Shown here: piece by piece, positions 51,305-60,108 of the stretch
Layout of the letters: each line of letters begins with the position of its first letter
How positions within the stretch are numbered: position 1 is the stretch's first letter
DNA from: Hyphomicrobiaceae bacterium
Lineage (GTDB): Bacteria; Pseudomonadota; Alphaproteobacteria; Rhizobiales; Hyphomicrobiaceae
NCBI GenBank assembly: GCA_022842785.1
Contig: JALHOW010000001.1
Location: 868,001-932,000 of the forward strand
DNA: 64,000 bases
Direction: 5' to 3'
The notes under the pieces: model-generated
Seen by the model: only the letters and a program-made list of their open reading frames with translations
What the model was told of the DNA's origin: nothing
Database searches by the model: none
Program-made: the position numbers and the translations under genes

Positions 51305-51766
51305 ATGAAGCTGCTGGGCCAGGGCCTCTATTGGCAGGAAATGCCTGTCGGCGCGAAGTACAAGACCTTCGGCCGCACGATCACCGAGACCGATATCGTC
51401 AACTTCATTTCCTGTACGGGCTTTCTCGAAGTGCTTTTCACGGACATGGAGTTCGTCAAGGCACACTCGGCCATCCAGGGCCGCGTCGCGCCGGGCGCGC
51501 TCGTCTATGCCATCGCCGAAGGCATGACCATGCTCGGCACCATTCAAGGCACCGGCCTCGCCTTCCTCAACATGGAGCTCGATGTGAAGGGGCCGACCTT
51601 CGCCGGCGATACCATCCATTGCGAGATCGAGGTGATCGAGCAGCGCGCGACATCCAAGGGCGGACGCGGCCTCGTGCGCACGCGCAACAGCGTTCTCAAT
51701 CAACGCGGCGAGACGGTGCTCGTCTACACGCCGCTGCGCATGATGGTGGGTAAGCCGGAGGCGTGA
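51305..51766 (+). CDS. MaoC-like hydratase/dehydratase
   Basis: A 153-residue hot-dog-fold protein of the MaoC/R-hydratase type, likely acting on an enoyl-CoA or related thioester. The segment FGRTITETDIVNFISCTGF carries the usual substrate-loop positions, followed by GRVAPGALVYAIAEGMTMLG with the hydratase-type Gly/Ala run. GGGGAG precedes the ATG at 51305; longer frames upstream lack such a site. Its 3' end meets repeat copy C. Confidence 0.84.
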   Translation: MKLLGQGLYWQEMPVGAKYKTFGRTITETDIVNFISCTGFLEVLFTDMEFVKAHSAIQGRVAPGALVYAIAEGMTMLGTIQGTGLAFLNMELDVKGPTFAGDTIHCEIEVIEQRATSKGGRGLVRTRNSVLNQRGETVLVYTPLRMMVGKPEA

Positions 51767-51769
51767 TCT

Positions 51770-51964
51770 TTCGCGCCTTCGGCTTTGCTTACTTGCCGCG
51801 GGCTGCTGGGAAGGGGTGCTTTCGCATCCCGACGTGGTGCTATGCCCGCGCCCGCCATACCGATAGCTTGCGTCTGGCCGAAGTCATAAAGGCGGGTGGG
51901 TCCGGGAGGGTGTCCCTCCCGGTGGAGCCGCGAGGCCTAGCCTCGCTCGCGCCGTAGGCGCGAA
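51770..51964 (-). repeat. Convergent-junction repeat, copy C (reverse orientation)
   Basis: Copy C fills the gap between maoC and accA in the opposite orientation. Block 2 with GCCGCGGGC (51795-51803) paired to GCCCGCG (51844-51850), the block 1 hairpin as a perfect 9-bp stem CCGGGAGGG/CCCTCCCGG (51902-51910 with 51914-51922), and the outer hairpin GCGAGGC/GCCTCGC (51930-51946) are all present. It is the best-preserved copy of block 1. Confidence 0.85.
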
Positions 51965-52918
51965 CTACAGCGAGCGACCGATATTCAAGAACCGCTCGTG
52001 CCGCTGCTTGCGAACTTCGTCCGGCGACATCTTGTCGAATGCGGCGAGTGCCTTCGCGATGGCATCACCGGCGCGTCGTACCGCACCTTCCTTGTCGCGA
52101 TGCGCACCACCGACGGGCTCGGCAACAATCTCGTCGATCACACCAAGCTCGTGCAGATCCTGCGCCGTGATCTTCATGCTCGTCGCGGCATCGACGGCAC
52201 GCGTCGAGTCGCGCCACAGGATCGAGGCTGCAGCTTCCGGCGACGCCACGGTGTAGACGGCGTGCTCGAGCATGAGAATACGGTTGGCGCTCGCAATGGC
52301 GATCGCGCCGCCCGAACCGCCTTCCCCGATCACGACGGCGATCATGGGCACGCCGAGCGAGAGGCAACGGTCCGTCGAACGCGCGATGGCCTCCGCCTGT
52401 CCGCGCTCCTCGGCGCCGACGCCGGGATAGGCCCCGGCGGTATCGACGAGCGTAACGACCGGGAGCGCGAAACGCTCGGCCATGTCCATCAGTCGCACGG
52501 CCTTGCGATAGCCCTCGGGACGCGCCATGCCGAAGTTGTGTTTTATGCGCGTCTCGGTGTCATGGCCCTTCTCGTGCCCGATCACCATCACGGAGCGCCC
52601 GCGGAACTTCCCGATACCGCCGGTGATGGCGGCGTCCTCCGAGAAGTAGCGATCGCCGGCCAGCGGCGTGAAGCTCTCGATGAGCTGCTCGATGTAGTCG
52701 AGGCAGTGCGGCCGGTCGGGATGGCGCGCGACCGTGGTCTTCTGCCAGGGATTGAGCCCACCGTAGGTCTCGACGAGGAGCTGCGCGGCGCGGCCCTCGA
52801 GCTTGCTGATCTCCTCGCCGATCGCGGTACTCTCGTCGTCCTGGGTCAGCGCGCGCAGTTCCGCGACCCGGCTCTCCAGCTCGGCAATCGGCTTCTCGAA
52901 GTCCAGATATGTGGCCAT
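51965..52918 (-). CDS. accA: Acetyl-CoA carboxylase carboxyltransferase, alpha subunit
   Basis: AccA with AccD transfers carboxyl from carboxybiotin to acetyl-CoA, giving malonyl-CoA for fatty acid synthesis. The 317-residue chain has MATYLDFEKPIAELESRVAELRAL at the start, HPDRPHCLDYIEQLIESF, GIGKFRGRSVMVIGHEKGHDT, PVVTLVDTAGAYPGVGAEERGQAEAI and VIGEGGSGGAIAIA (oxyanion and CoA-binding glycines). The ATG at 52918 is preceded by a longer frame without support. Divergent from crcB. Confidence 0.97.
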   Translation of the reverse strand: MATYLDFEKPIAELESRVAELRALTQDDESTAIGEEISKLEGRAAQLLVETYGGLNPWQKTTVARHPDRPHCLDYIEQLIESFTPLAGDRYFSEDAAITGGIGKFRGRSVMVIGHEKGHDTETRIKHNFGMARPEGYRKAVRLMDMAERFALPVVTLVDTAGAYPGVGAEERGQAEAIARSTDRCLSLGVPMIAVVIGEGGSGGAIAIASANRILMLEHAVYTVASPEAAASILWRDSTRAVDAATSMKITAQDLHELGVIDEIVAEPVGGAHRDKEGAVRRAGDAIAKALAAFDKMSPDEVRKQRHERFLNIGRSL

Positions 52919-53133
52919 GGCCTCGGCAAGCATCCTCAAGCGGTCCACGGCGCCAAATGCGACCGTGCACCTATGATTTGGCGGGACATTCCCCGGGGGG
53001 CACTCCGAAGTCAAGTTAAGGAATGGGCCGGTTCGGCTTATGCCTACCGGCGGCACATCAAGCGGCCCCGCGACATCCCTGCGCGAACGCGCTAAGAGGG
53101 TGGTCAAACACTGAAAATGAGGCCCTTTCCGCC

Positions 53134-53514
53134 ATGCAGCACCTGCTGCTCGCCGCGGTCGGCGGCGCGCTGGGCGCCGGCGCCCGCCATCTCGTGAACG
53201 TTGCCATGCTGGCGTGGTTCGGCCCGGGATTCCCCTGGGCGACCTTCACGGTGAACGTTATTGGCTCGCTGATCATGGGGATCGTTGTCGAGGCCCTCAT
53301 GCCCCTCAGCGGTGCGTCCGGTGCTGCCTGGAGGATCTTCCTGGCCACCGGCATCCTCGGTGGCTTCACGACGTTCTCCGCCTTCTCACTCGACGCGTGG
53401 CTTCTCTATGAGCGCGGCCAGCACGTCGCCCTGGTCCTGTATGTGGCGCTCTCCGTCATTCTCTCCGTTGCCGCGCTCGTGCTGGGCATGGCTCTCGTCC
53501 GAGGCTTCCGATGA
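53134..53514 (+). CDS. crcB: CrcB/Fluc fluoride channel
   Basis: A dimeric fluoride export channel. The 126-residue protein has four membrane helices and the family motifs GGALGAGARHLV, WATFTVNVIGSLIMG and GILGGFTTFSAFSLD (Phe and Thr residues of the fluoride pathway). No fluoride riboswitch was recognised in the 215-bp upstream gap. Its stop overlaps the start of the pseudouridine synthase gene by 4 nt (ATGA), indicating coupling. Confidence 0.94.
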   Translation: MQHLLLAAVGGALGAGARHLVNVAMLAWFGPGFPWATFTVNVIGSLIMGIVVEALMPLSGASGAAWRIFLATGILGGFTTFSAFSLDAWLLYERGQHVALVLYVALSVILSVAALVLGMALVRGFR

Positions 53515-54542
53515 CTGAACCTGTCGAAACCATCAGAGTCGCGCGCGACGAGACCGGCATGCGGCTCGACCGCTGGTTCCGCGTGCACTTTCCCGATGTG
53601 GGTCACGTCTACCTGCAGAAGCTGCTGCGCTCAGGCCAAGTGCGCGTCGACAGCCGCCGCGTCGAAGCGAATGCACGGCTCGAAGCCGGTGCCGAGATCC
53701 GCGTTCCGCGCGTCGTACGTCAACCACCCAAGGCAGCAGCCAACGAGCAGAAGAGCGCGCCGCCTGCCGGCAAGACCGACCGCGAGCTGATCGAGAGCTG
53801 CATCCTCTTCGAGGACGACGACATCGTCGTGCTCAACAAACCCTTCGGTATCGCCGTGCAGGGCGGCACGGGCACGCGCCGCCACATCGACGGCATACTC
53901 GCGGGCATGACCGATCGCTTCGGCGATCGCCCGCGCCTCGTACACCGGCTCGACCGCGATACCACCGGCGTACTGCTGATCGCGAAGAAGCGCGACATCG
54001 CCGCCAAGCTCGGCCGCACCTTCCAGACCCGCGCCGCAGCGAAAACCTACTGGGCTCTCCTCAAAGGCGTGCCCGTCCCGCGCCAGGGCAAGATCGAAGC
54101 CGCGCTCGTGAAGGCTTCCGGTCCCGACGGCGATCGTGTGCGCAAGGCCGAAGCCGGCGAGCAGGACGCGGCCATGCACGCGACGACGCACTACTCGGTG
54201 ATCGACCGCGTGGCCAATCGCGCAGCGTGGGTCTCACTGAAGCCCGTCACCGGCCGCCAGCATCAGCTTCGCGCGCACATGGCCATGATCGGCCACCCCA
54301 TTATCGGCGACAACAAATACGAGGGCGGCATCACGCAGATCATGGAGGCGCTGGAACCCAAGTTGCATCTCCATGCGCGCCGTCTCGTGCTGCCGCATCC
54401 GCGCGTGGGCAAGCCTCAGATCGACGTGACGGCACCGCTTCCCGCCCACATGCTGCGCTCGTTCGAAATCATCGGCCTCAATCCGAACCAGTTCGAGCCG
54501 AGCGAAACCAAGGCGCCCGATAAATCGAAGCGGAAGCGGTGA
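53511..54542 (+). CDS. RluA-family pseudouridine synthase
   Basis: Converts uridine to pseudouridine in large-subunit rRNA (RluC-type by domain layout). The 343-residue protein has an N-terminal S4 RNA-binding domain (MRLDRWFRVHFPDVGHVYLQKLLRSGQVRVDSRRV) and the catalytic domain with the active-site Asp in LVHRLDRDTTGVLLIAK, followed by GRQHQLRAHMAMIGHPIIGDNKYEGG. A Lys-rich C-terminus ends it. Position-level specificity cannot be read. Confidence 0.93.
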   Translation: MTEPVETIRVARDETGMRLDRWFRVHFPDVGHVYLQKLLRSGQVRVDSRRVEANARLEAGAEIRVPRVVRQPPKAAANEQKSAPPAGKTDRELIESCILFEDDDIVVLNKPFGIAVQGGTGTRRHIDGILAGMTDRFGDRPRLVHRLDRDTTGVLLIAKKRDIAAKLGRTFQTRAAAKTYWALLKGVPVPRQGKIEAALVKASGPDGDRVRKAEAGEQDAAMHATTHYSVIDRVANRAAWVSLKPVTGRQHQLRAHMAMIGHPIIGDNKYEGGITQIMEALEPKLHLHARRLVLPHPRVGKPQIDVTAPLPAHMLRSFEIIGLNPNQFEPSETKAPDKSKRKR

Positions 54543-54716
54543 GCATTCGCGCTTTCAGCGCGAGCAGGGCCGCAGGCCCTGCGACCCGCGCGGGGGACAC
54601 CCTCGCACCCCCGTCTTTTATGACTTTGGAGTTCCGGGCGACCTGTCCGCATCTCGGCCGCGGGCATAGCACCACCATTGAGTGCGACAGCACCGCTTCC
54701 CAGCAGCCCGCGGCAC
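54543..54716 (+). repeat. Convergent-junction repeat, copy D
   Basis: Copy D lies between the pseudouridine synthase and the CoA-transferase, both ending toward it. It has outer hairpins (GCAGGGCC/GGCCCTGC), a degraded block 1, and a well-kept block 2 with the 9-bp stem GCCGCGGGC/GCCCGCGGC (54657-54665 with 54706-54714). Sequence matches copy A closely in block 2 (ACCTGTCCGCATC, CATAGCACCACC, CTTCCCAGCAG). Confidence 0.85.
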
Positions 54717-54778
54717 TTAAGTTAAGCCGTCCCTCCCGGTTGGGGCGTGGGGCGAAAGTCCCACTCGCGAAGCGACGG

Positions 54779-55903
54779 CTACCCCAAAAACTCCTCGCGC
54801 ACCGCACGCGTATTCGCGCCCAACACAGGAACCGTATCGCTCGTGAGAAGCGCCTCGCCCATCCACTGCGCGGGCGGCACGGGCATTTTGACGGCGCCGA
54901 CTTCGGTCGTCACGGGCATCATGCGCAGATGCGGATGCTTGTGCAGTCCAAACACATCATTCACGCGACCGAAGGCGATGTCCGCCGCGTCGAGCTTCGC
55001 GATTGCCGGCTCCGCGTCTTGAGCTGCGAACCATGCAGCGACGAGGCCATCGGTATCGTCCCGGTTCGCGACACGTGCCGGCGAAGTCGCAAAGCGCGGA
55101 TCGCTTCCGCATTCCGGGCGCTCGAAGACTTTCATGCAGAGCGCGCGCCACTCGCGGTCGTTCTGGATGCTGATGAGGATCGGGATGCCGTCGCGCGTCG
55201 TGAAGACGCCATAGGGCGCGAGCGAGATGTGCGAGAGGCCAATGCGGCGCGGGGGCGCGCCGTAAATGCCCTGCATCAGCGGCACGCTCATCAGCTCGGC
55301 CATCGTATCGAACATGGAGACGCGGATGTCGGCGCCCTTGCCCGTTGTCGCGCGACGCAGCAATGCCTCGAGAATGGCTTCGTAGGCGTGGAGCCCCGTG
55401 GAGACATCGACGATCGAGACACCGACGCGCGCGGGCTCGGCGGCACTGCCAGTCACCGAAGCCAAGCCGGACTCTGCTTGAATGAGGAGGTCATAGGCCT
55501 TGCGATCGGCGTAGGGCCCAGTGTCGCCGTAGCCCGAAATCGAGCAGGCGACGAGCCGCGGATGGCGCGCGCAGATTTCCTCGACGGGATAGCCGAGCTT
55601 GGTCAGCGCGCCGGGCTTCAGGTTCTGCACGAAGACGTCGGCTTTCGCGAGTAGCGCCTCGAAGAGTGCGCGATCCTCGGCCTTGCCGAGATCGACGACG
55701 ACCGACTCTTTCCCGCGATTGAGCCAGATGAAGTAGACGCTCTGCCCCTCGGCGAGCTGGTCATAGCCGCGCGCGAAATCGCCCTCGGGACGTTCGATCT
55801 TGATGACGCGCGCGCCGGCGTCGGCAAGGCGACGTCCAGTCATGGGTGCGGCGACGGCCTGCTCGAGAGAGACGACGAGAATGCCTTCCAGGGGCTTCTG
55901 CAT
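54779..55903 (-). CDS. Family III CoA-transferase (CaiB/BaiF type)
   Basis: A 374-residue CoA-transferase that moves CoA between carboxylates through an Asp-anhydride mechanism. Conserved parts: MQKPLEGILVVSLEQAVAAPMTGRRLADAGARVIKIERPEGD, the FIWLNRGKESVVVDL region, SGYGDTGPYADRKAYDLLIQAESGL (with the catalytic Asp), and TGLHAYEAILEALLRRATTGKGADIRVSMFD. The exact acid pair is not predictable; citramalate, formyl, succinyl and others occur. ATG at 55903 is chosen over an upstream one. Confidence 0.85.
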   Translation of the reverse strand: MQKPLEGILVVSLEQAVAAPMTGRRLADAGARVIKIERPEGDFARGYDQLAEGQSVYFIWLNRGKESVVVDLGKAEDRALFEALLAKADVFVQNLKPGALTKLGYPVEEICARHPRLVACSISGYGDTGPYADRKAYDLLIQAESGLASVTGSAAEPARVGVSIVDVSTGLHAYEAILEALLRRATTGKGADIRVSMFDTMAELMSVPLMQGIYGAPPRRIGLSHISLAPYGVFTTRDGIPILISIQNDREWRALCMKVFERPECGSDPRFATSPARVANRDDTDGLVAAWFAAQDAEPAIAKLDAADIAFGRVNDVFGLHKHPHLRMMPVTTEVGAVKMPVPPAQWMGEALLTSDTVPVLGANTRAVREEFLG

Positions 55904-56013
55904 TCCGGAAATTTCCCTGCTTGGACCGGCCTGCAGCACCGGCACTGAGCGCTTTTAACGACCGATGCCCGAGACGTCTTCCTCATATTCGGCAGGGCGC
56001 CATGCGGCCCTCT

Positions 56014-56049
56014 GAAAACACGAGCGGCGCCCTCCGAAGAGAGCGCCGC
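56014..56049 (-). terminator. Rho-independent terminator after the Tim44-like gene
   Basis: On the minus strand an 11-bp stem with one T-G wobble (GCGGCGCTCTC/GAGGGCGCCGC; 56039-56049 with 56024-56034), TTCG tetraloop, then a short T-run (56015-56018). It lies 27 nt past the stop of the Tim44-like gene. Confidence 0.85.
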
Positions 56050-56076
56050 CGGTTGAACTCAATGCGAGACGTCAGC

Positions 56077-57036
56077 TCAGGACGACTGGATCGCCGAGAG
56101 CTCCCACTGGCTGGCCGTGCCGCGGACGGGACGCGAGAACGTCCAGATCTCTGTGAGCTCGGTCGGCTCGTCGCGGCTGCCTTCGACCACGCGGCCGGAA
56201 GCTGTCTCGATGGTCGCGTCCTTGAGCGTGTAGCGCAGCGCAACCGTCGCGTACTCGAGGTGCTGTTCGCGCCACGCTTCGGCGAGATCACCCTGCTGGA
56301 GCTGCACGTCGGAGACGACGTTGAGCAGGCCCTTCTTGGCGTTGTCGTCGAGCTCTGCTGCGAAGTACGAGAGCATCTCCGGCGTCAGGTGCTTCTCGAG
56401 CCCTTCGACGTCGTTCTTGCCGTACGCCGTCTGGACTTCACCGAGCAGGCGCTCGAAGGCGTCATAGTCGGACGGGCCGATCTCCAGCTCGTCGACACTG
56501 CCGCCGCCAGCGCTGCCGCTGCGGTTCAGGATGTCCGCGGGATTGCGACCGCTGTAGGTGTTCTGCGCACCTGCCGTGGCCATGGCGGGCTTGGCGCCGC
56601 CGAAGCCACCGCGGAACAGCCGGAAGACGAGGTAGATGATGCCGCCGATGAGCAGCATCTGAAGCAGGAAGCCGGCGATCGAGGCCAGCGCGCCCATGCC
56701 GAAGATGCCTGCGAGCGCGGCGGCGAAAAGGCCGCCCATGAGCAGGCCGCGCATACCGCCGAAGCGCGAGGCGCCCTGTGCGGCGGCTGCGCCCGGGCGC
56801 ATGGCCTGATTGGCACCGGCCGTAGGTGCGCCCGGCTGCGTGATGGACTTGTTGATCGGCTGAGCCGCATTCGGTGCCGTGTTGGTCGTCGGCGGCGCTT
56901 GATGCGTCTTGGCACCGCGGCTGCCGAAGCCGCCGCCACGCCGCGCGTCCGCATCCGTCGGCATGGTCGCGAGCACGACCGCTGCGCCGAGCGCGACGAC
57001 GCAAGCCCTACCGATCCATCGCCTGAAACTTGTCAT
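56077..57036 (-). CDS. Tim44-like domain membrane protein
   Basis: A 319-residue protein with a signal/anchor, a glycine/arginine motif RRGGGFGSRGAKTHQAPP, two or three hydrophobic segments (GLLMGGLFAAALAGIFGMGALASIAGFLLQMLLIGGIIYLVFRLF) and a C-terminal Tim44-like domain (DAFERLLGEVQTAYGKNDVEGLEKHLTPEMLSYFAAEL; EIWTFSRPVRGTASQWELSAIQ). The family is widespread in alphaproteobacteria and may act at the inner membrane in protein handling, but its role is not well defined. The ATG at 57036 has GGGAGG upstream. Confidence 0.83.
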   Translation of the reverse strand: MTSFRRWIGRACVVALGAAVVLATMPTDADARRGGGFGSRGAKTHQAPPTTNTAPNAAQPINKSITQPGAPTAGANQAMRPGAAAAQGASRFGGMRGLLMGGLFAAALAGIFGMGALASIAGFLLQMLLIGGIIYLVFRLFRGGFGGAKPAMATAGAQNTYSGRNPADILNRSGSAGGGSVDELEIGPSDYDAFERLLGEVQTAYGKNDVEGLEKHLTPEMLSYFAAELDDNAKKGLLNVVSDVQLQQGDLAEAWREQHLEYATVALRYTLKDATIETASGRVVEGSRDEPTELTEIWTFSRPVRGTASQWELSAIQSS

Positions 57037-57184
57037 TCTGCCTCCCCTGGCTTTGCCGCACGGCCTATGCATGGCCGCGCACTCTGCCTTGCATATATAA
57101 GTGTTCATTGCGCGAAGTCCACACTGCGGCGCACACGAAACATGGCAATTCGCGCGCACGAATTCCGCCAGATGAACGACAATC

Positions 57185-58723
57185 TCAATCCGGGACGAAA
57201 ATATTAACGCCGTCAGCGTGTTGGACCCGTCCGTGTGCACCGAGAAAATCGCGTGTGGTCATGTCCGTCAGCAATGCCGGATCGTCCGGCGTGTTGGCCA
57301 TGAACCGGCGCCCGTCATCGAGCCGTCCGAGCAGCACGCTGTACGTCGGCCCCTTACGGTCGTGCATGACGGTATAGGTTTCGATCGTAGCAGAGCCCTC
57401 CGCGACCTCGGCGACCACCGGCCCGCGGTCATGGTCGATCACGGCTTGGTAAAGAGCCGGATCGCGTGGTGCGAAGACCGTTTCCGGCGGCGTCGTCGAA
57501 TAGATTCCGGCGGACTGTTTCGTGACGTAATTGCCGTTCGCGGTGACGAGGCCGAACGACCCTGGCGCAGCGCGCACGCGGTTCATCATCTCGGCAATGG
57601 AGTGCGTGACGTAATTGTTGCCGGGCCCACCGAAGTAGGGAAGACCGCCGGTGATGGTCAGACCGCGCGGATCGTCGAGCGGGATGCCCATCTCTGCGCA
57701 CGCGATTTCGACGGCTGAGGGAAAGCAGCTGTAGAGATCGATGTGCGCGATGTCGTCGAGAGATCTCTCCGCCATTTCGAACGTCTCGCGTGCCACCGTC
57801 CGCATGGCCGGCGAAGAATGGTAGTTGTGGCGGTCCGAGATGTACCAGTGGTCGTGCGCGTCGGCGCAGCCGTGCAGATAGACCCACTTCTCCTGCGGGA
57901 TGCCGAGCGCCTTTGCCTTGGCGACCGAAGTCAGCACCAGGGCCGCCGCCTGATCGATGTAGGCATTGGCATTCATGAGCTTGGTGTAGGGAAAGCCGAT
58001 GTAGGGATTGTCGGCGCTGACGGCCGCAATCGCCTCAGCGCCATAGCCCGCGCGCCGATCGGCTAGCGGATTGGCTTTGGCGACGGCCGCAAAGTGCGCG
58101 AACAGCTTGCCCGCCTCGGCGAGATGCTCCGGGACGGTGCGGCCGAGATGCCCGCGAATGCCGTTCTCGAAGAGTGGATAGGCGAAGATGGCGCCCGCCA
58201 TGCGGTGGCGCTGCTCCATGTCGCTCCAGCCGCGCTTGGCGACGCCCCAGACCTCGTCCGGCTCACCGCCCGGATCTTCCGACCAGTCGAGCGCGAGCTT
58301 GGCGCGCTCCGCTGCCTTCTGCGTTGCGAGCGCCTCGCCGCCGGCAATCAGCGCGGCCTCGCAGTCTCCGCGCACAATCATCTCGAAGAGCCGGTTCACG
58401 CACCATTGCGGCATGTTACCGCCGGGATGCGTGTAGATGAGGCGCTTGGCGGTTGCGGCACCGAGGCGGTTCGCCAGAGAGCGGGGCGGATTGTTGTATC
58501 GCCCGAAGGCTGAGGCGAAGCGCCAGCTCGTATCGGAGAACGAGCGGATCATCACGACCGTATCGAGTGCCGCGAGCAGTGCCGCCCCCGCACCAGCGTC
58601 CTCGGCTGCGAGGCGCGCGGCATCGGCGGTCAGATCCATGGGCGAGCGCGCCACCGCCGGATCCTTTTCGCGCTGGGTGATCTGCCCGCAGCCAACCAAC
58701 ACCGGAGTCCGGCTCTCATCCAT
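57185..58723 (-). CDS. Thiolase-like acyl-CoA protein lacking canonical catalytic motifs
   Basis: A 512-residue thiolase-fold protein (annotated in genomes as acetyl-CoA acetyltransferase of the SCP-x-like type). By eye the canonical nucleophile position reads GGNMPQW instead of a Cys, the GHP-type His motif reads GGLPYFGGPGNNYVTH, and the second Cys position reads VTANGNYVTK. Such variants are a known clade and may use other residues or act as partners rather than thiolases. ATG at 58723 has a TAGGAGA ribosome site. It stands alone between the Tim44-like gene and a divergent peptide gene; substrates unknown. Confidence 0.7.
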   Translation of the reverse strand: MDESRTPVLVGCGQITQREKDPAVARSPMDLTADAARLAAEDAGAGAALLAALDTVVMIRSFSDTSWRFASAFGRYNNPPRSLANRLGAATAKRLIYTHPGGNMPQWCVNRLFEMIVRGDCEAALIAGGEALATQKAAERAKLALDWSEDPGGEPDEVWGVAKRGWSDMEQRHRMAGAIFAYPLFENGIRGHLGRTVPEHLAEAGKLFAHFAAVAKANPLADRRAGYGAEAIAAVSADNPYIGFPYTKLMNANAYIDQAAALVLTSVAKAKALGIPQEKWVYLHGCADAHDHWYISDRHNYHSSPAMRTVARETFEMAERSLDDIAHIDLYSCFPSAVEIACAEMGIPLDDPRGLTITGGLPYFGGPGNNYVTHSIAEMMNRVRAAPGSFGLVTANGNYVTKQSAGIYSTTPPETVFAPRDPALYQAVIDHDRGPVVAEVAEGSATIETYTVMHDRKGPTYSVLLGRLDDGRRFMANTPDDPALLTDMTTRDFLGAHGRVQHADGVNIFVPD

Positions 58724-59197
58724 GGGCGTTCTCCTACGCGTTTCTTGGTCTATTTGCTCTCTGCGGGCCATGCTGAGGCCCGCGGACGGCAGGGTCAACG
58801 GCGCGATGTCGGCCCACTCGAAGTGATTTGCTTGTGACCATCCTGTGGCAGCGGGCCGTTTGTCCACCTCATGGCCATATTTCGCGGCAGGCGCCGAATT
58901 GGGCTCGAAAAATTCTTTCGACGGAGCGTCGCGATGCCGCAACGCTGCTGTGTCGAGGGCAACACGGATTAATACTTATTACTTGCGAGATCATCTTTGG
59001 TTAATTGGCCGCTCTGCTCGCAAGTGGCCGTTTGAGCACACAAACTACATAGATTCATTTGAGCAAAATGGTACACTTTTTGCTGTGCGGGAACGTTTTC
59101 CCTTGCCACGCGTCTTTAGCGAACCTTACTGTTTGTTCATTGGCACCCCGCGGTGCCGTGGCAAAGACGCTGGAGCAGATCAGTTATGGAGGGTTCG
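58724..59197. other. Divergent intergenic region before the 27-residue peptide
   Basis: About 470 bp with a lower GC content in its middle. It holds a GGCACC/GGTGCC hairpin (59142-59157) and must carry promoters for the thiolase-like gene and the small peptide. No other gene is supported. Confidence 0.4.
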
Positions 59198-59281
59198 ATG
59201 CAGCTTCGAGTAGGGCTGAACGTCGCCGCCGCGATCATGTCGTTTGCGTTTCTCGCCGCAGTTGTGCTCGGAATGGTCTGA
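59198..59281 (+). CDS. 27-residue single-helix membrane peptide
   Basis: A 27-residue frame with a GGAGG site 7 nt before its ATG. After a short polar start (MQLRVGLN) it forms one membrane helix rich in Ala, Val, Leu and Phe, ending GMV. A perfect 11-bp terminator hairpin follows 50 nt downstream, making a complete monocistronic unit. Peptides with this look appear in many Rhizobiales. Function unknown. Confidence 0.6.
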   Translation: MQLRVGLNVAAAIMSFAFLAAVVLGMV

Positions 59282-59332
59282 ATTCCGACGCACGAACTCC
59301 GCACTCAAGGCGAAGTAGAGAGTTTGAATCAG

Positions 59333-59358
59333 GAAAGGCGCGGTCACCCGCGCCTTTC
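59333..59358. terminator. Hairpin terminator, probably bidirectional
   Basis: Perfect 11-bp stem GAAAGGCGCGG/CCGCGCCTTTC (59333-59343 with 59348-59358), 4-nt loop. The A- and T-rich stem base can serve transcripts from both the peptide gene and the opposing CoA-transferase gene. Confidence 0.85.
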
Positions 59359-59396
59359 TGCATTTCTGGAAGTTGAGGCGGAAGTCGAGATGCCAC

Positions 59397-60080
59397 TCAG
59401 GCAGCCTTGCGCTTGAGCTTCGCGCCTGTCTGGGCTTCCAGCGCCTCCATGGAGAGGCCTGGCGCCATATCGATGACTTCGAAGCCCTGCGGCCCCACGT
59501 CGATCACCGCGAAGTTCGTATAGACGCGGCTCACGGCCTTGAGCGCCGTCAAAGGTAGTGCGCAGCGCTCGAGCAGCTTCGGCCGGCCATCCTTCGACGT
59601 ATGGTCCATGATCACCCAAAGGCGCTTGGCGCCCACCGCGAGGTCCATGGCGCCGCCCACGGCCGGGACGCCATCCGTCAGCGAGGTCGTCCAGTTGGCG
59701 AAGTCGCCGTTCTCCGCGACCTCGAAGGCACCGAGCACGCAAAGGTCGATATGACCGCCGCGGATCATGGCGAAGCTGTCGGCGTGGTGCACGATCGAGG
59801 CACCGGTGACCAGGTTCACATTCTGCTTGCCGGCATTGACGAGCCACGGCTCGAGCTCTTCGGGCTTCTGCAGCCCGCCCATGCCGACAATACCGTTCTC
59901 CGAGTGGAAGATGACCTCACGGCCTTTCACGAAATTCGACACGAGCAGCGGAATGCCGATGCCAAGGTTCACGCACCAGCCCTCAGGGATATCCTTGGCG
60001 AGCCGGGCGGCCATCTCGGGGCGCGTCCAGGGTTTGAAGCCCTCGGCGGCGCCGGTCGCGCGCGAAGCGGTCGTTGTCAT
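59397..60080 (-). CDS. 3-oxoacid CoA-transferase, subunit B
   Basis: The B subunit of a two-subunit family I CoA-transferase (succinyl-CoA:3-ketoacid or related). The 227-residue chain has NLGIGIPLLVSNFVKGREVIFHSENGIVGMGG with the catalytic Glu in SENGIVG, and the FANWTTSLTDGVPAVGGAMDLA region typical of the fold. It starts 28 nt after subunit A, in the same operon. Substrate pair uncertain. Confidence 0.9.
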   Translation of the reverse strand: MTTTASRATGAAEGFKPWTRPEMAARLAKDIPEGWCVNLGIGIPLLVSNFVKGREVIFHSENGIVGMGGLQKPEELEPWLVNAGKQNVNLVTGASIVHHADSFAMIRGGHIDLCVLGAFEVAENGDFANWTTSLTDGVPAVGGAMDLAVGAKRLWVIMDHTSKDGRPKLLERCALPLTALKAVSRVYTNFAVIDVGPQGFEVIDMAPGLSMEALEAQTGAKLKRKAA

Positions 60081-60108
60081 GATGCGGCTCCTCGGCAGAA
60101 AACTGATC

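Noticed and set aside
53050-53133. Fluoride riboswitch before crcB
   Set aside because: None of the conserved riboswitch elements (GGNGATGG, NCNGC, GATGRYNCCT-type motifs) could be found in the gap.
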